From the IMG/VR virus record IMGVR_UViG_3300009376_001049, positions 1 to 36,750 of that record: 36,750 nt of DNA; one strand, 5' to 3'. A program made the position numbers and the translations under genes. Source of the DNA: a virus. This document shows, one piece after another, positions 1 to 7,563 of this stretch (position 1 is the stretch's first letter; each line of letters begins with the position of its first letter). The notes beneath the pieces were generated by a model. It was not told the DNA's origin and ran no database searches. It saw only the letters and a list, made by a program, of their open reading frames with translations.

Positions 1-150
1 TGTGTCTTGTGGTTCCTTGGTCCATGGAGACTGATACTAAGAAGCCCCAGGCTTTGGTCTATGTTTTATGAGTCGCCTTATATTCGGTGTCCACTTTGTA
101 GGTTTACACATCGCTGGAATAAAATAAAAGAGTGTGAATGTGAAATCTGA
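1..150 (+). CDS. Partial small Cys-rich (zinc-binding-like) protein, 3' end
   Basis: Frame 1 is open from the window edge to a TGA at 148-150. The last 29 codons, from an ATG at 61, read MFYESPYIRCPLCRFTHRWN and then a short tail with a CEC motif. A CPLC knuckle followed by His and a second Cys pair looks like a small zinc-binding ribbon. The gene may start at 61 or upstream of the window, since the frame stays open to base 1. It ends 16 bases before the start of the cytochrome gene. No function is recognised. The call rests only on the Cys pattern and the open frame. Confidence 0.45.
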   Translation, partial: CVLWFLGPWRLILRSPRLWSMFYESPYIRCPLCRFTHRWNKIKECECEI

Positions 151-166
151 CCACTTAGGAGGTAAA

Positions 167-505
167 ATGAAAAAATTAATACTCGTCGCCCTAATCGGAT
201 GCTCCCAGTCCACCCCGCCTGATGCGGGAATAGCAGAAGTAGCCAAGCATGATGCCGCAAGGCATCCCGGCGAACGAACCTATATAATGTACTGTACGTC
301 GTGCCATGGTTATGACGGGACTGGACTCAACGGGTTGGGGGCAGACTTTGTGAATGACAAGGCCATCCTCGCCAAGACCGATGGTACATTGCTGCAAAGT
401 ATTTTTGAAGGCAAAGGGCGGATGCCAGCCTGGAAGAATCTTTTGAACGTAGAACAGGCCCTGTTTGTGATAGATTATATTCGCCTATCTTTCGGCGAAA
501 AATAA
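167..505 (+). CDS. Monoheme cytochrome c lipoprotein
   Basis: A 112-aa protein with a short lipoprotein signal: a charged MKK start, a hydrophobic stretch, then a lipobox LIGC with Cys12. After a linker comes one heme-binding motif CTSCH at residues 43-47, and a likely axial Met86 in GRMPAW. The C-terminal helix (VEQALFVIDYIR) fits a class I cytochrome c. The expected product is a membrane-anchored periplasmic electron carrier, with heme attached by the host maturation system. The start at 167 is preferred over an upstream GTG at 134 because AGGAGG lies at 157-162 and this start gives a clean signal peptide. Cytochromes are very unusual in phages. The family assignment is firm; the role during infection is unknown. 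The gene sits beside envelope and lysis-type genes. Confidence 0.88.
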   Translation: MKKLILVALIGCSQSTPPDAGIAEVAKHDAARHPGERTYIMYCTSCHGYDGTGLNGLGADFVNDKAILAKTDGTLLQSIFEGKGRMPAWKNLLNVEQALFVIDYIRLSFGEK

Positions 506-511
506 GCCAAG

Positions 512-682
512 GTGCCTGTCCTTGATTGGTTCATGGAGCTTAATCCTTATCTCAGCGGGCTGTTACTCTCTGTGATAATTGGCTTGCCTACCGGACTATC
601 TATTGTGATGACGCTCCGAGATGATGCGGGCGAACCAAAACAAGATGATAATGTCTGGGACCACGAATGGGATCTAAAGTGA
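512..682 (+). CDS. Small single-pass membrane protein (56 aa)
   Basis: A 56-aa frame from a GTG at 512, six bases after the cytochrome stop. It has one hydrophobic segment (about residues 14-35) followed by an acidic, Trp-containing tail ending in DHEWDLK. The stop overlaps the GTG start of the next gene by 3 bases, a spacing that suggests translational coupling. The ribosome-binding site is weak (AAGG touching the start), and an in-frame ATG at 533 is an alternative. No family is recognised. The position between a periplasmic cytochrome and holin- and spanin-like genes fits an inner-membrane accessory or lysis-related peptide, but that is inference. Confidence 0.5.
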   Translation: MPVLDWFMELNPYLSGLLLSVIIGLPTGLSIVMTLRDDAGEPKQDDNVWDHEWDLK

Positions 683-903
683 AAGCCGGCGATTTAGTTC
701 AAAGTACTATATTCAGCAGCAGCGGCTCAGGCGGCTACGGTCTTGTAATGGGTCCGTGCGACCTGCCTGGATACTGGAATGTGTGGTGGGTCGGTTATGA
801 AAGCGACGATAGAATGGAAGTAGCCGAAGGCGGCATCTACGACATTCACGAGGACGATATAGCTGTCGTTTCTGCGGGCACAAAAAAGAAAAATAAAGAA
901 TGA
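679..903 (+). CDS. Small beta-barrel-like protein, N-terminal KAGDLV motif
   Basis: A 74-aa protein. I place the start at the GTG at 679, not the in-frame ATG at 667. The resulting N-terminus (M)KAGDLV matches the MRAGDLV of the next gene, and the GTG overlaps the upstream TGA, as is common in this genome. The sequence alternates short beta-type stretches (GLVMGP, NVWWVGY) with turns and ends in a Lys-rich tail. This layout is typical of tiny SH3/KOW-like barrels in phage genomes. It overlaps the next gene by 4 bases. No function is known to me. Confidence 0.55.
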   Translation: MKAGDLVQSTIFSSSGSGGYGLVMGPCDLPGYWNVWWVGYESDDRMEVAEGGIYDIHEDDIAVVSAGTKKKNKE

Positions 904-1082
904 GAGCCGGCGACCTCGTAAGATTCAAATACACATGGTCGGACCACGAAGGATGGAAGGTAGGTCTCTTAAAAGAATACCACACTTGGGAGAAGGTTGC
1001 AACCATTATTTACAAGGGAAAAGAAATAAGGGTGGCTGCTAGCTTGGCAGAGATACATAAGCGGGCTAAAAGAAAACGATAA
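900..1082 (+). CDS. Small beta-barrel-like protein, paralogue of its upstream neighbour
   Basis: A 60-aa basic protein starting MRAGDLVRFKYTW, with the same N-terminal AGDLV signature as the preceding gene and a Lys/Arg-rich end (HKRAKRKR). The ATG overlaps the upstream TGA (ATGA), indicating coupled translation. The pair looks like an old tandem duplication that diverged after the first strand. The positive C-terminus could bind nucleic acid, which is inference only. The function is unknown. Confidence 0.55.
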   Translation: MRAGDLVRFKYTWSDHEGWKVGLLKEYHTWEKVATIIYKGKEIRVAASLAEIHKRAKRKR

Positions 1083-1083
1083 G

Positions 1084-1092
1084 ACTATTTAT
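1084..1092 (+). promoter_or_regulatory. Candidate late promoter, ACTATTTAT
   Basis: The octamer ACTATTTA lies directly after the stop of the preceding gene and 32 bases before the ATG of the holin-like gene. The same octamer occurs at seven other gene-leader positions in the window. Here it is followed by CTATAAAGGAGG, so the leader is short and ends in a strong ribosome-binding site. Confidence 0.5.
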
Positions 1093-1115
1093 ACCTATAA
1101 AGGAGGTCTGTAGAT

Positions 1116-1298
1116 ATGCACGAAAAACTAGACCAATGGCTCGGAAAATGGGCTTCACGAAAACTAATAGTATGGGGAACATCCACCGCTTTCTTGGCGG
1201 CTGGATCTTTAACGAGCAGCGACTGGGTTGCTGTATCTCTCGCATATATCGGATTGCAAGGTGCGGCGGATATTGCTGCTAAGTGGAAACACGGCTGA
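1116..1298 (+). CDS. Small holin-like membrane protein
   Basis: A 60-aa protein with a charged, amphipathic N-terminus (residues 1-15) and two short hydrophobic segments (about 18-31 and 38-52) separated by a polar turn around TSSDW. It ends in a basic tail. SRK followed by a hydrophobic hairpin is typical of small phage holin-like proteins that permeabilise the inner membrane. It has an excellent ribosome-binding site (AAAGGAGG) and its own candidate promoter. It is followed, with a TGATG overlap, by a spanin-like gene, which supports a lysis role. No endolysin is visible in the window, so the holin call stays tentative. Confidence 0.5.
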   Translation: MHEKLDQWLGKWASRKLIVWGTSTAFLAAGSLTSSDWVAVSLAYIGLQGAADIAAKWKHG

Positions 1299-1612
1299 TG
1301 AAGTGGTTTTGGTATAAGGTAAAGTCAGGATGGTGGAAGCTTGTATTAGGTGTCGTCGTTTTGGCGAGCCTATTGATCTATTTTTACCGGCTATTAAAAC
1401 CAGCGGATAATAAGCTAGAGTATTTGGAAGCAATAAGAACAGAAGCAACCGCAGCCTTAAAGGAAAGTGAGTTGCGTGGTAGACTTGAAAAAGATAAAAT
1501 TGGAGCAATCAAAACGGTCTTTGAGAGCCGCCTAAGGGACACTAAAAGAATAAGTGACCGAGAAGAGCGACTAAAGGCTTTGATTAGACTTCACGAGGAA
1601 TTAGACATTTGA
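1298..1612 (+). CDS. Membrane-anchored coiled-coil protein, inner-membrane-spanin-like
   Basis: A 104-aa protein beginning MKWFWYKVK, with one N-terminal transmembrane segment (about residues 14-30) and then a long charged helix rich in Glu, Lys and Arg that runs to the end. This N-in topology with a periplasmic coiled coil is what inner-membrane spanins (Rz type) look like. The ATG at 1298 overlaps the TGA of the holin-like gene, so I prefer it over a GTG at 1283 inside that gene. Spanins join inner and outer membrane at the end of lysis. The assignment comes from architecture and neighbours, not from sequence similarity. Confidence 0.45.
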   Translation: MKWFWYKVKSGWWKLVLGVVVLASLLIYFYRLLKPADNKLEYLEAIRTEATAALKESELRGRLEKDKIGAIKTVFESRLRDTKRISDREERLKALIRLHEELDI

Positions 1613-1625
1613 GGAGATTAGAAAA

Positions 1626-2759
1626 ATGGTAGACATTCCTACACTAGACATTGAGGATTACGATCCTGACCTAAACGAAGAGGAGGAGGCTGTTGAGGAT
1701 AAGTCCGGCGGCGCTCTAACTTATGCTATCGTCGGTGCCGGACAAGGCGGCGGACGTATGGCAAAAGCGTTTTACGATATGGGTTACACTAAAACGGTCG
1801 CTGTAAATACAGCCCGTTCAGACTTAAACGGTCTGGACCTACCAGACAATCAAAAGTTTCTTGTGGATGAACATGGGGACCAGGGCGCAGGCAAAGACCA
1901 GGCCAAAGCTCAAGCAGCTATTGAGAAGAAAGAACAAGAAGTGTTCAACCTTTTCCGAGAGGTTTTTGGAAGCAACGTTGATCGTATCTTGATTTGCCTA
2001 GGTGTTTCTGGTGGTTCTGGCGGCGGCACAGTCAATACTCTCATCAAGGTTGCTAAGAAGTACTTCACCTATATTGGTGTTGAGGATGTTGATAAGCGTG
2101 TTGGCGTCGTGGCCTCGCTACCAACTGCTGGTGAGTCAGCCTCTCCTACGGTAGCCAAGAACGCTCACGCTCGCATCACCCAACTTTGCGGGCTAGCAGA
2201 AAAAGGAAAGATTGCCCCCCTGATTATGGTGGACAACGAAAAGATTAAAAAGCTTTACCCCAAGCTCACGGTGAAGAAGTTCTGGACAACCATCAACAAC
2301 ACAGTCGCTGGATTGTTCCACGTCTTTAACGTTCTCGCAAACAAAGATTCAGAGTACACAACTTTTGACGCTACTGATTACGATAGTATTATGCGCCAGC
2401 CTGGGTGCATGATTATGGGCGTGACGACTGTTAAAAACCTTGAGAACGAGACCGCTGTCTCTAGCGCCCTCAAAAAGAACCTTGAAAAGACGCTTCTAGC
2501 TGAGGGTTTTGACTTGACTACTGCAACCGGCGCAGCCTGTATTGTTGTTGGGGGAGAAGTGATTTTTGAAGAGACCGCTGGCTTGATGGATAACATCGAG
2601 TTCGGCTTCGATACTCTGGCTGCTATAACAGGCGGTGCCATTATTCATCGTGGAATTTACGAGGATGATAAGCGAGACAAACTTGTAACTTATACCTTGG
2701 TAAGCGGGCTTAAGCGACCATCCAAGCGGATCGAGGGACTTAAAAAGTTTCTGAAGTAA
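1626..2759 (+). CDS. FtsZ/tubulin-like GTPase
   Basis: A 377-aa protein with the ordered landmarks of the tubulin/FtsZ superfamily after an acidic 30-residue leader. Loop T1 is GAGQGGGRM (37-45), AVNTARSDL follows strand 2, a T3-like GDQGAGKDQAK lies at 84-94, and the T4 glycine loop is GVSGGSGGG (126-134). The core helix carries MVDNEKI. A T7-like catalytic region, FDATDYDSIM, is at 247-256. These correspond to the GTP pocket and to the acidic residues that stimulate hydrolysis in the next subunit. It therefore probably forms dynamic filaments in the host cytoplasm. Phage tubulins are known in jumbo phages, where PhuZ positions the phage nucleus, and as plasmid TubZ. This one lies in a late T4-type operon. 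GGAGATTAG precedes the ATG. It lacks an obvious long PhuZ-style C-terminal tail. Confidence 0.85.
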   Translation: MVDIPTLDIEDYDPDLNEEEEAVEDKSGGALTYAIVGAGQGGGRMAKAFYDMGYTKTVAVNTARSDLNGLDLPDNQKFLVDEHGDQGAGKDQAKAQAAIEKKEQEVFNLFREVFGSNVDRILICLGVSGGSGGGTVNTLIKVAKKYFTYIGVEDVDKRVGVVASLPTAGESASPTVAKNAHARITQLCGLAEKGKIAPLIMVDNEKIKKLYPKLTVKKFWTTINNTVAGLFHVFNVLANKDSEYTTFDATDYDSIMRQPGCMIMGVTTVKNLENETAVSSALKKNLEKTLLAEGFDLTTATGAACIVVGGEVIFEETAGLMDNIEFGFDTLAAITGGAIIHRGIYEDDKRDKLVTYTLVSGLKRPSKRIEGLKKFLK

Positions 2760-2760
2760 C

Positions 2761-3141
2761 ATGAAGAATATAGTTGCACTTATACTGCTGTCTTCGTTCA
2801 GTGCTGCTGCGACAGAGGTTACTAAATTTGAACCTCGTCCAGCAGTGGTTGAGCAAAACGGCAGTAATTATGTTGGGATCCTTTTGAGTGAAGAGGATTT
2901 CCGGGAAATACTCCAGAAAAAAATCGATACGAATGCTAAAATCGCCGAATGCAAAATTGACCAGAGGGTTTGCAAACACATTCAGGACTCTCACAAAGAT
3001 TACATTAGACAACTAGAAGAGAAACTCAAAAAGAATAACTCATGGTTTGATAGAAACAGGGGCATCGTTGGCGTTGTCACAGGGTTGATAGTAGGGACAG
3101 GCCTGTCCGTTGGCATTGTTCATGCTGTGTATCAAAAGTGA
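2761..3141 (+). CDS. Exported protein with C-terminal membrane anchor, spanin-like
   Basis: A 126-aa protein. It has an N-terminal signal-like segment (residues 1-17, ending SAAA), a central charged region containing VGILLSEEDF, two Cys (64 and 71), a predicted helix (RQLEEKLKK) and a hydrophobic C-terminal segment (101-122). Small phage proteins with this order, signal then a GVLLSEE-like motif then a helix, are often annotated as Rz- or spanin-like. There is no lipobox, so it is not a classical o-spanin or u-spanin. It starts two bases after the tubulin-like stop and overlaps the next gene by 4 bases. Confidence 0.5.
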   Translation: MKNIVALILLSSFSAAATEVTKFEPRPAVVEQNGSNYVGILLSEEDFREILQKKIDTNAKIAECKIDQRVCKHIQDSHKDYIRQLEEKLKKNNSWFDRNRGIVGVVTGLIVGTGLSVGIVHAVYQK

Positions 3142-3575
3142 GCAAGAAAGATATAAATTATGTTGCTGCGGTAGAAAAGTCTATTGCGGAAAAGTACGGG
3201 AAAGAAACTGTACAAGATTTTAGATCAAACTGGGACCCTGAAAAAGAGAAGGATTACATAAGAGAATTGTCCACCAGGGGAAAGAAAAAAACAAACAAAA
3301 AAAACAGCGATGAAGAAATTATAATCAACGGAGTTAAGATAAAGCGAAGGTCGATTGGGCAAAAGAGAGAAAGAATCTGCCCGGTCTGCAAAACATATTC
3401 ATTTTCAGGACAAGACGACCTATATATGAATAGGTTTAAATGTTGTTATGAGTGCTATCATGATTTTGTGGTTCACGAAGAGCAACGTTGGCTAGATGGT
3501 TGGAGACCAGACTCCGAACGTTTAGATTACGCTTATAGGAGAAGAAAAAATGGCAACAGTGCTAGAGATAGTTAG
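3138..3575 (+). CDS. Zn-finger protein upstream of terminase
   Basis: A 145-aa basic protein from a GTG overlapping the previous TGA. The N-terminal half is charged and Lys-rich. The middle holds a zinc-ribbon-like module with CPVC (81-84) and CCYEC (102-106), followed by EQRWLDGWRPD. I recall similar proteins just before the packaging genes of other marine T4-like phages, but with no assigned role. The zinc site and basic charge suggest nucleic-acid or protein binding near packaging or late transcription, which is inference. The last 26 bases overlap the next gene. Confidence 0.6.
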   Translation: MSKKDINYVAAVEKSIAEKYGKETVQDFRSNWDPEKEKDYIRELSTRGKKKTNKKNSDEEIIINGVKIKRRSIGQKRERICPVCKTYSFSGQDDLYMNRFKCCYECYHDFVVHEEQRWLDGWRPDSERLDYAYRRRKNGNSARDS

Positions 3576-4113
3576 AGGTTTGAGCCAAGCGGCTGCTAAT
3601 GCATATGATGGGTCACTCGACGAGAATGGTGAACCACACAAGATCGGTCTTGACCGGGAAAAAGGACACCCAGTATTGGATAGCCGTGTCATAGACGGGT
3701 TTAAGGTTCGTTTTTCAGCCGATAAGCTTATTGTCAACTATCAGGGGGAAGTTCTCATGAAGGAAGTCCACCCAAGAAACCAGTTTGAGAACGAGATTGA
3801 ACGAAAATTTGGAGATATTGTAAAGTTTCTGAAAAAAGAATACAAAAAGATCACAAAAAGCTCCGTAACTCTGAGTGAAGTGGCAGATGCTGATATAATA
3901 GTTCAATCAACATCAAGAGTGAGGTCCTGGGTACAAGCCTCGAAGCAATATAAAATAGGTGGAATGGAAGAAACGGAACCAGTCAGAAGGACATCCGAGA
4001 GAGACCAAGATAAGCCGTTTGAAAAAAGGTTCAAAGACTTTTTGGACAAATCCTCAGAGAAGAGACCATCAAACGACAAGTCCACTAAAAACCCAGATAC
4101 GCCCGAGGCATAA
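3550..4113 (+). CDS. Conserved phage protein in the small-terminase position
   Basis: A 187-aa protein starting MATVLEIVRGLSQAAANAYD, with AGGAG upstream. The first ~120 residues look like a mixed alpha/beta domain (GFKVRFSADKLIVNYQGE). A charged helical stretch and a disordered, Lys/Asp/Ser-rich tail from about residue 140 follow. It stands directly before gp17, where T4 has the small terminase gp16. It does not have the simple coiled-coil look of gp16, so I call it unknown with a packaging or head-completion role possible. The adjacent stop and start (TAA-ATG) suggest coupled expression with gp17. Confidence 0.6.
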   Translation: MATVLEIVRGLSQAAANAYDGSLDENGEPHKIGLDREKGHPVLDSRVIDGFKVRFSADKLIVNYQGEVLMKEVHPRNQFENEIERKFGDIVKFLKKEYKKITKSSVTLSEVADADIIVQSTSRVRSWVQASKQYKIGGMEETEPVRRTSERDQDKPFEKRFKDFLDKSSEKRPSNDKSTKNPDTPEA

Positions 4114-5682
4114 ATGTCGCTCTCTAAACGAGAGGTGATGGCGGAAATCGTCCGCTGCGGAAAAGAGCCGGCTTATTTTTGCAATACTTATGCAAAAATT
4201 TCACACCCCATGAAGGGGCTCATCGAGTTTGATTTGTATGACTTCCAAAAGGAAGCCCTTGAAGACTTTAAGAAAAACAGGTTCAATGTAATCTTGAAAG
4301 CACGGCAGTTGGGTATATCTACTACGGTTGCTGCCTATGTTTGTTGGATGATGCTTTTCCACAGGGATAAGAATGTTTTAGTTGTTGCAACAAAACTTGG
4401 CACAGCCACGAACTTAGTTAAAAAGATTAAGGCCATCCATCGACACCTTCCAGAATGGCTTAAAATAGCAAACATATCAGTTGACAATCGAACTTCTTTT
4501 GAACTGGCCAATGGGTCACAGGTAAAAGCCTCATCAACCTCCGGGGATGCCGGTCGTTCAGAGGCATTATCTCTTTTGGTTGTTGACGAAGCCGCATTTG
4601 TAGAGGGCATGGAAGAGTTGTGGGCTGGGCTATATCCGACACTCTCGACCGGTGGTCGTTGTGTTGCTTTATCCACCCCTAATGGAGTTGGGAATTGGTT
4701 TCACAAAACATATACCGAAGCAGAAGAGGGAAAAAATGATTTCCACACCATAAAATTACCGTGGATCGTCCACCCGGATCGTGACCAAGCGTGGTTTGAA
4801 AAAGAAACAAGAAACATGTCCCGCAGAGAGATAGCTCAAGAATTAGAGTGCAATTTCAATGCTTCTGGTGAAACGGTAGTCCACGGCGATGATTTAAATG
4901 TTATTCTAGAGGGTCTAAGCGAACCAAAAAGAAGGACTGGCTTCGATAGAAATTATTGGATCTGGGAAGAACCAGGCGAAGAGAGGGATTATCTTTTAGT
5001 AGCAGATGTCGCCAGGGGAGATGGATCAGATTTTAGTGTTGCACAGGTTTTTGACGTACAGAGCATGTGCCAAGTTGCTGAGTATCAGGGCAAGATAACT
5101 CCTGACATGTTTGCACCTCTCTTGTTTTCGATAGCAAGTGAATATAATAATGCGCTGCTTGTAACCGAGAATAATTCACTAGGAATAGGGGTATTAAGTA
5201 GGCTCAAAGATTTGGAGTATAAGAATCTCTATTATAGTGTAAAATCAACACACGAGTATGTAGATGAATTAACCGCCGAGGCGGTAGGAGCAGTGCCCGG
5301 CTTTACTATGTCAATGAAAACAAGGCCATTAGTTATAGCTAAGTTTGAAGAATTCGTTCGAAATAAACTAATTACTATTAACTCTATGAGGTTAGCTAAC
5401 GAAATTAAAACTTTTGTATGGCACAATGGGCGACCACAAGCCATGAGAAGCTATAATGATGATTTGGTTATCGCTGCTTGTATAGGGTGCTGGGTGAGGG
5501 ATACTGCTTTGGTGACAAACAAAAGGGATGTTGAATATAAAAAAGCTCTATTATCGGGGATTTCGGTATCAAATACAACGTTTAATACAAAAATCCATGG
5601 ACAAACAGGGCACACACATAGGAACAGCTTTAGAGGGACCGATGGCAGAATGCATGACTTGGGCTGGATAATAAAAGGATAA
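4114..5682 (+). CDS. 17: Terminase large subunit (gp17-like)
   Basis: A 522-aa packaging motor. The N-terminal ATPase has an adenine-binding LYDFQKEAL (41-49), a Walker A variant KARQLGIST (62-70, like T4 SRQLGKTT), Walker B LLVVDEAAF (154-162) and coupling motif ALSTPNG (185-191). The C-terminal RNase-H-fold nuclease has VADVARGDGSDFS (first Asp at 298), TENNSLG and a terminal NDDLVIA. Together these give ATP-driven DNA translocation into the prohead and headful cutting, docked on portal gp20. At 522 aa it is shorter than T4 gp17 (610 aa), but all core motifs are present. The portal gene follows after three bases. Confidence 0.96.
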   Translation: MSLSKREVMAEIVRCGKEPAYFCNTYAKISHPMKGLIEFDLYDFQKEALEDFKKNRFNVILKARQLGISTTVAAYVCWMMLFHRDKNVLVVATKLGTATNLVKKIKAIHRHLPEWLKIANISVDNRTSFELANGSQVKASSTSGDAGRSEALSLLVVDEAAFVEGMEELWAGLYPTLSTGGRCVALSTPNGVGNWFHKTYTEAEEGKNDFHTIKLPWIVHPDRDQAWFEKETRNMSRREIAQELECNFNASGETVVHGDDLNVILEGLSEPKRRTGFDRNYWIWEEPGEERDYLLVADVARGDGSDFSVAQVFDVQSMCQVAEYQGKITPDMFAPLLFSIASEYNNALLVTENNSLGIGVLSRLKDLEYKNLYYSVKSTHEYVDELTAEAVGAVPGFTMSMKTRPLVIAKFEEFVRNKLITINSMRLANEIKTFVWHNGRPQAMRSYNDDLVIAACIGCWVRDTALVTNKRDVEYKKALLSGISVSNTTFNTKIHGQTGHTHRNSFRGTDGRMHDLGWIIKG

Positions 5683-5685
5683 AAA

Positions 5686-7563
5686 ATGAGCGATAACAAT
5701 AATTCAGACAGCGGAAATAACCCCAGGAACGCAGGGGCTCCACTCTTCAAGAGGCTAACCAGACTGTTTAGCGGTCCAATCGTAAATTATGATAGACCAT
5801 CGCCTTCTATGTCTAGGAGAGATATAAAAAAGTATACTTTCACTAGCAGTACTGGCAAGGAGTTTAAGAAAAAAGAGTACTATAACCCCTTTACAGATTA
5901 TAGTAGCAAAGTTTTAGGTGCTAGGAATAAGCAGGTTCGATATACAGACTTTGAGCAAATGGAATACATGCCAGAGATAGCCTCTGCACTTGATGTGTAC
6001 GCAGATGAGATAACGACTTCGAATGCCCTGTCTGACCTAGTGAATATTGAATGCCACAATCATGAAATAAAAGAAATCATTAGAACATTGTTGTATGGTG
6101 TTCTTAATATTGAGTCAAATTTGTTTGGCTGGTCCAGAAGTATGTGCAAGTATGGGGATTATTATCTTTATATTGATCTGGACGATACTATGGGAATAAC
6201 CAATGTTATGCCATTGCCAGTGAGAGAGGTGGAGAGAATCGAGGGCACCGACCCAACAAACCCAAACTACATCCAGTATTTCTGGGAAAACTCTGACAAA
6301 GGTCGAGGCGTTACTTTTGAGAATTGGCAAGTTTCTCACTTCAGAGTACTCGGTAATGATAAATATGTCCCATACGGGACTTCTGTATTGGAGCCTTCGA
6401 GAAGAATTTGGCGTCAACTAGAATTACTTGAAGACGCCATGATGGCCTATCGAATTGTTCGCTCCCCTGAGAGAAGAGTATTCTATATAGACGTCGGAAA
6501 TATTGCTGCGGAAGATGTGGAGCAGTACATAGAACGTGTGAAGACGCAAATGAAGAGAAATCAAATTGTCGATGAAGATTCTGGAAGAGTGGACTTGCGG
6601 TATAATGCTATGAGCATCGACGAGGATTATTACATCCCAATCCGAGGCGGCAACAACAACACCAGAATCGAAACGATTGCTGGCGGACAGTTTACTGGCG
6701 ACATAGACGATGTTCAGTACTTAAGGGATAAATTATTTTCAGCCCTAAAGGTTCCAAAGGCTTACTTGGCTCAGTCTGAGGCTATGGAAGATAAAACTAC
6801 CTTAGCGCAAAAGGATATAAGGTTCGCAAGAACTATTCAAAGGTTGCAGCGGGTAGTTATCGCTGAAGTAGAAAAACTTTGTATCATACACCTATTTTCC
6901 TTAGGATTTAGGGATAAGGACCTTTTATCCTTTAAACTGTCTTTGAATAACCCATCTAAGATCGCCGAGTTGCAAGAACTAGAGCACCTGAGAACAAAGT
7001 TTGATATTGCTGGCAGCGCAACCGATGGATACTTTTCAAAACGATGGGTTTATAAGAGTATCTTTAAGTTATCAGAGGAAGAAATTCAGAGAATACAAAT
7101 CGAGCAGTTTTCCGATGCTAAACTCACTGCTCTGGTAGAGGCAGAAGGCGAGGCACTTTCCGCTGAAGGCGAGGGTGGCGAAGGTGGCGAAGGTCTCGAC
7201 GACCTTCTCGGAGGCGAGGGCGGCGACGAAGATCTTCTTGGCGATGAAGAGGAAGGCGAGGAAGGACCCCTTCTAGCAGAACCGGAAGAGCCCGGACAAA
7301 GAGATGATTGGTATAAACCGGTAACATCACCAAAGTGGAAACAGGGGGCACGAAAGAGGAGTTATTTATCTTCCGCCGGAAACAATATTGCCTCATCCTC
7401 CGAGAGAAACCTATTTAAAGGGTGGTCTGGCGAGATGTCTCCTCTATCAAGAGGGATTGTAGGGGAAGGGCTTGACAGAGAAGAGCAACTCCTGAAAAAT
7501 ACTCAGGTAGAGGTCAAAAAATTAATAGAGCAGTTGGAGCAAAAAAATGAAAAGGAAACATAA
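5686..7563 (+). CDS. 20: Portal protein (gp20-like)
   Basis: A 625-aa protein that forms the dodecameric portal vertex, through which DNA enters and to which neck and tail attach. Typical T4-family portal stretches include YMPEIASALDVYADEI near residue 95, SRRIWRQLELLEDAMMAYRI, RAPERR-like RSPERRVFYIDVGN, and LFSALKVPKAYLAQSE. The C-terminal part carries an unusual run of Gly, Glu and Asp (about residues 485-540) and then a basic, Ser-rich end. The gene directly follows gp17, giving the order 16/17/20 with sheath and tube genes moved downstream compared with T4. It overlaps the next gene by 17 bases. Confidence 0.96.
   Translation: MSDNNNSDSGNNPRNAGAPLFKRLTRLFSGPIVNYDRPSPSMSRRDIKKYTFTSSTGKEFKKKEYYNPFTDYSSKVLGARNKQVRYTDFEQMEYMPEIASALDVYADEITTSNALSDLVNIECHNHEIKEIIRTLLYGVLNIESNLFGWSRSMCKYGDYYLYIDLDDTMGITNVMPLPVREVERIEGTDPTNPNYIQYFWENSDKGRGVTFENWQVSHFRVLGNDKYVPYGTSVLEPSRRIWRQLELLEDAMMAYRIVRSPERRVFYIDVGNIAAEDVEQYIERVKTQMKRNQIVDEDSGRVDLRYNAMSIDEDYYIPIRGGNNNTRIETIAGGQFTGDIDDVQYLRDKLFSALKVPKAYLAQSEAMEDKTTLAQKDIRFARTIQRLQRVVIAEVEKLCIIHLFSLGFRDKDLLSFKLSLNNPSKIAELQELEHLRTKFDIAGSATDGYFSKRWVYKSIFKLSEEEIQRIQIEQFSDAKLTALVEAEGEALSAEGEGGEGGEGLDDLLGGEGGDEDLLGDEEEGEEGPLLAEPEEPGQRDDWYKPVTSPKWKQGARKRSYLSSAGNNIASSSERNLFKGWSGEMSPLSRGIVGEGLDREEQLLKNTQVEVKKLIEQLEQKNEKET
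7141..7266 (+). repeat. GGCGA-rich low-complexity stretch inside gp20
   Basis: Short imperfect direct repeats built on GAAGGCGAGG and GGTGGCGAA encode an acidic Gly/Glu/Asp-rich segment of the portal C-terminus. The stretch is purine-rich and clearly unlike the surrounding A+T-rich codons. It may have arisen by slippage. It stays in frame, so the protein is not broken. Confidence 0.7.

Noticed and set aside
3550-4113. Naming this gene gp16 (small terminase)
   Set aside because: Only the position supports it. The sequence is beta-containing with a disordered tail and shows no gp16-like central coiled coil.
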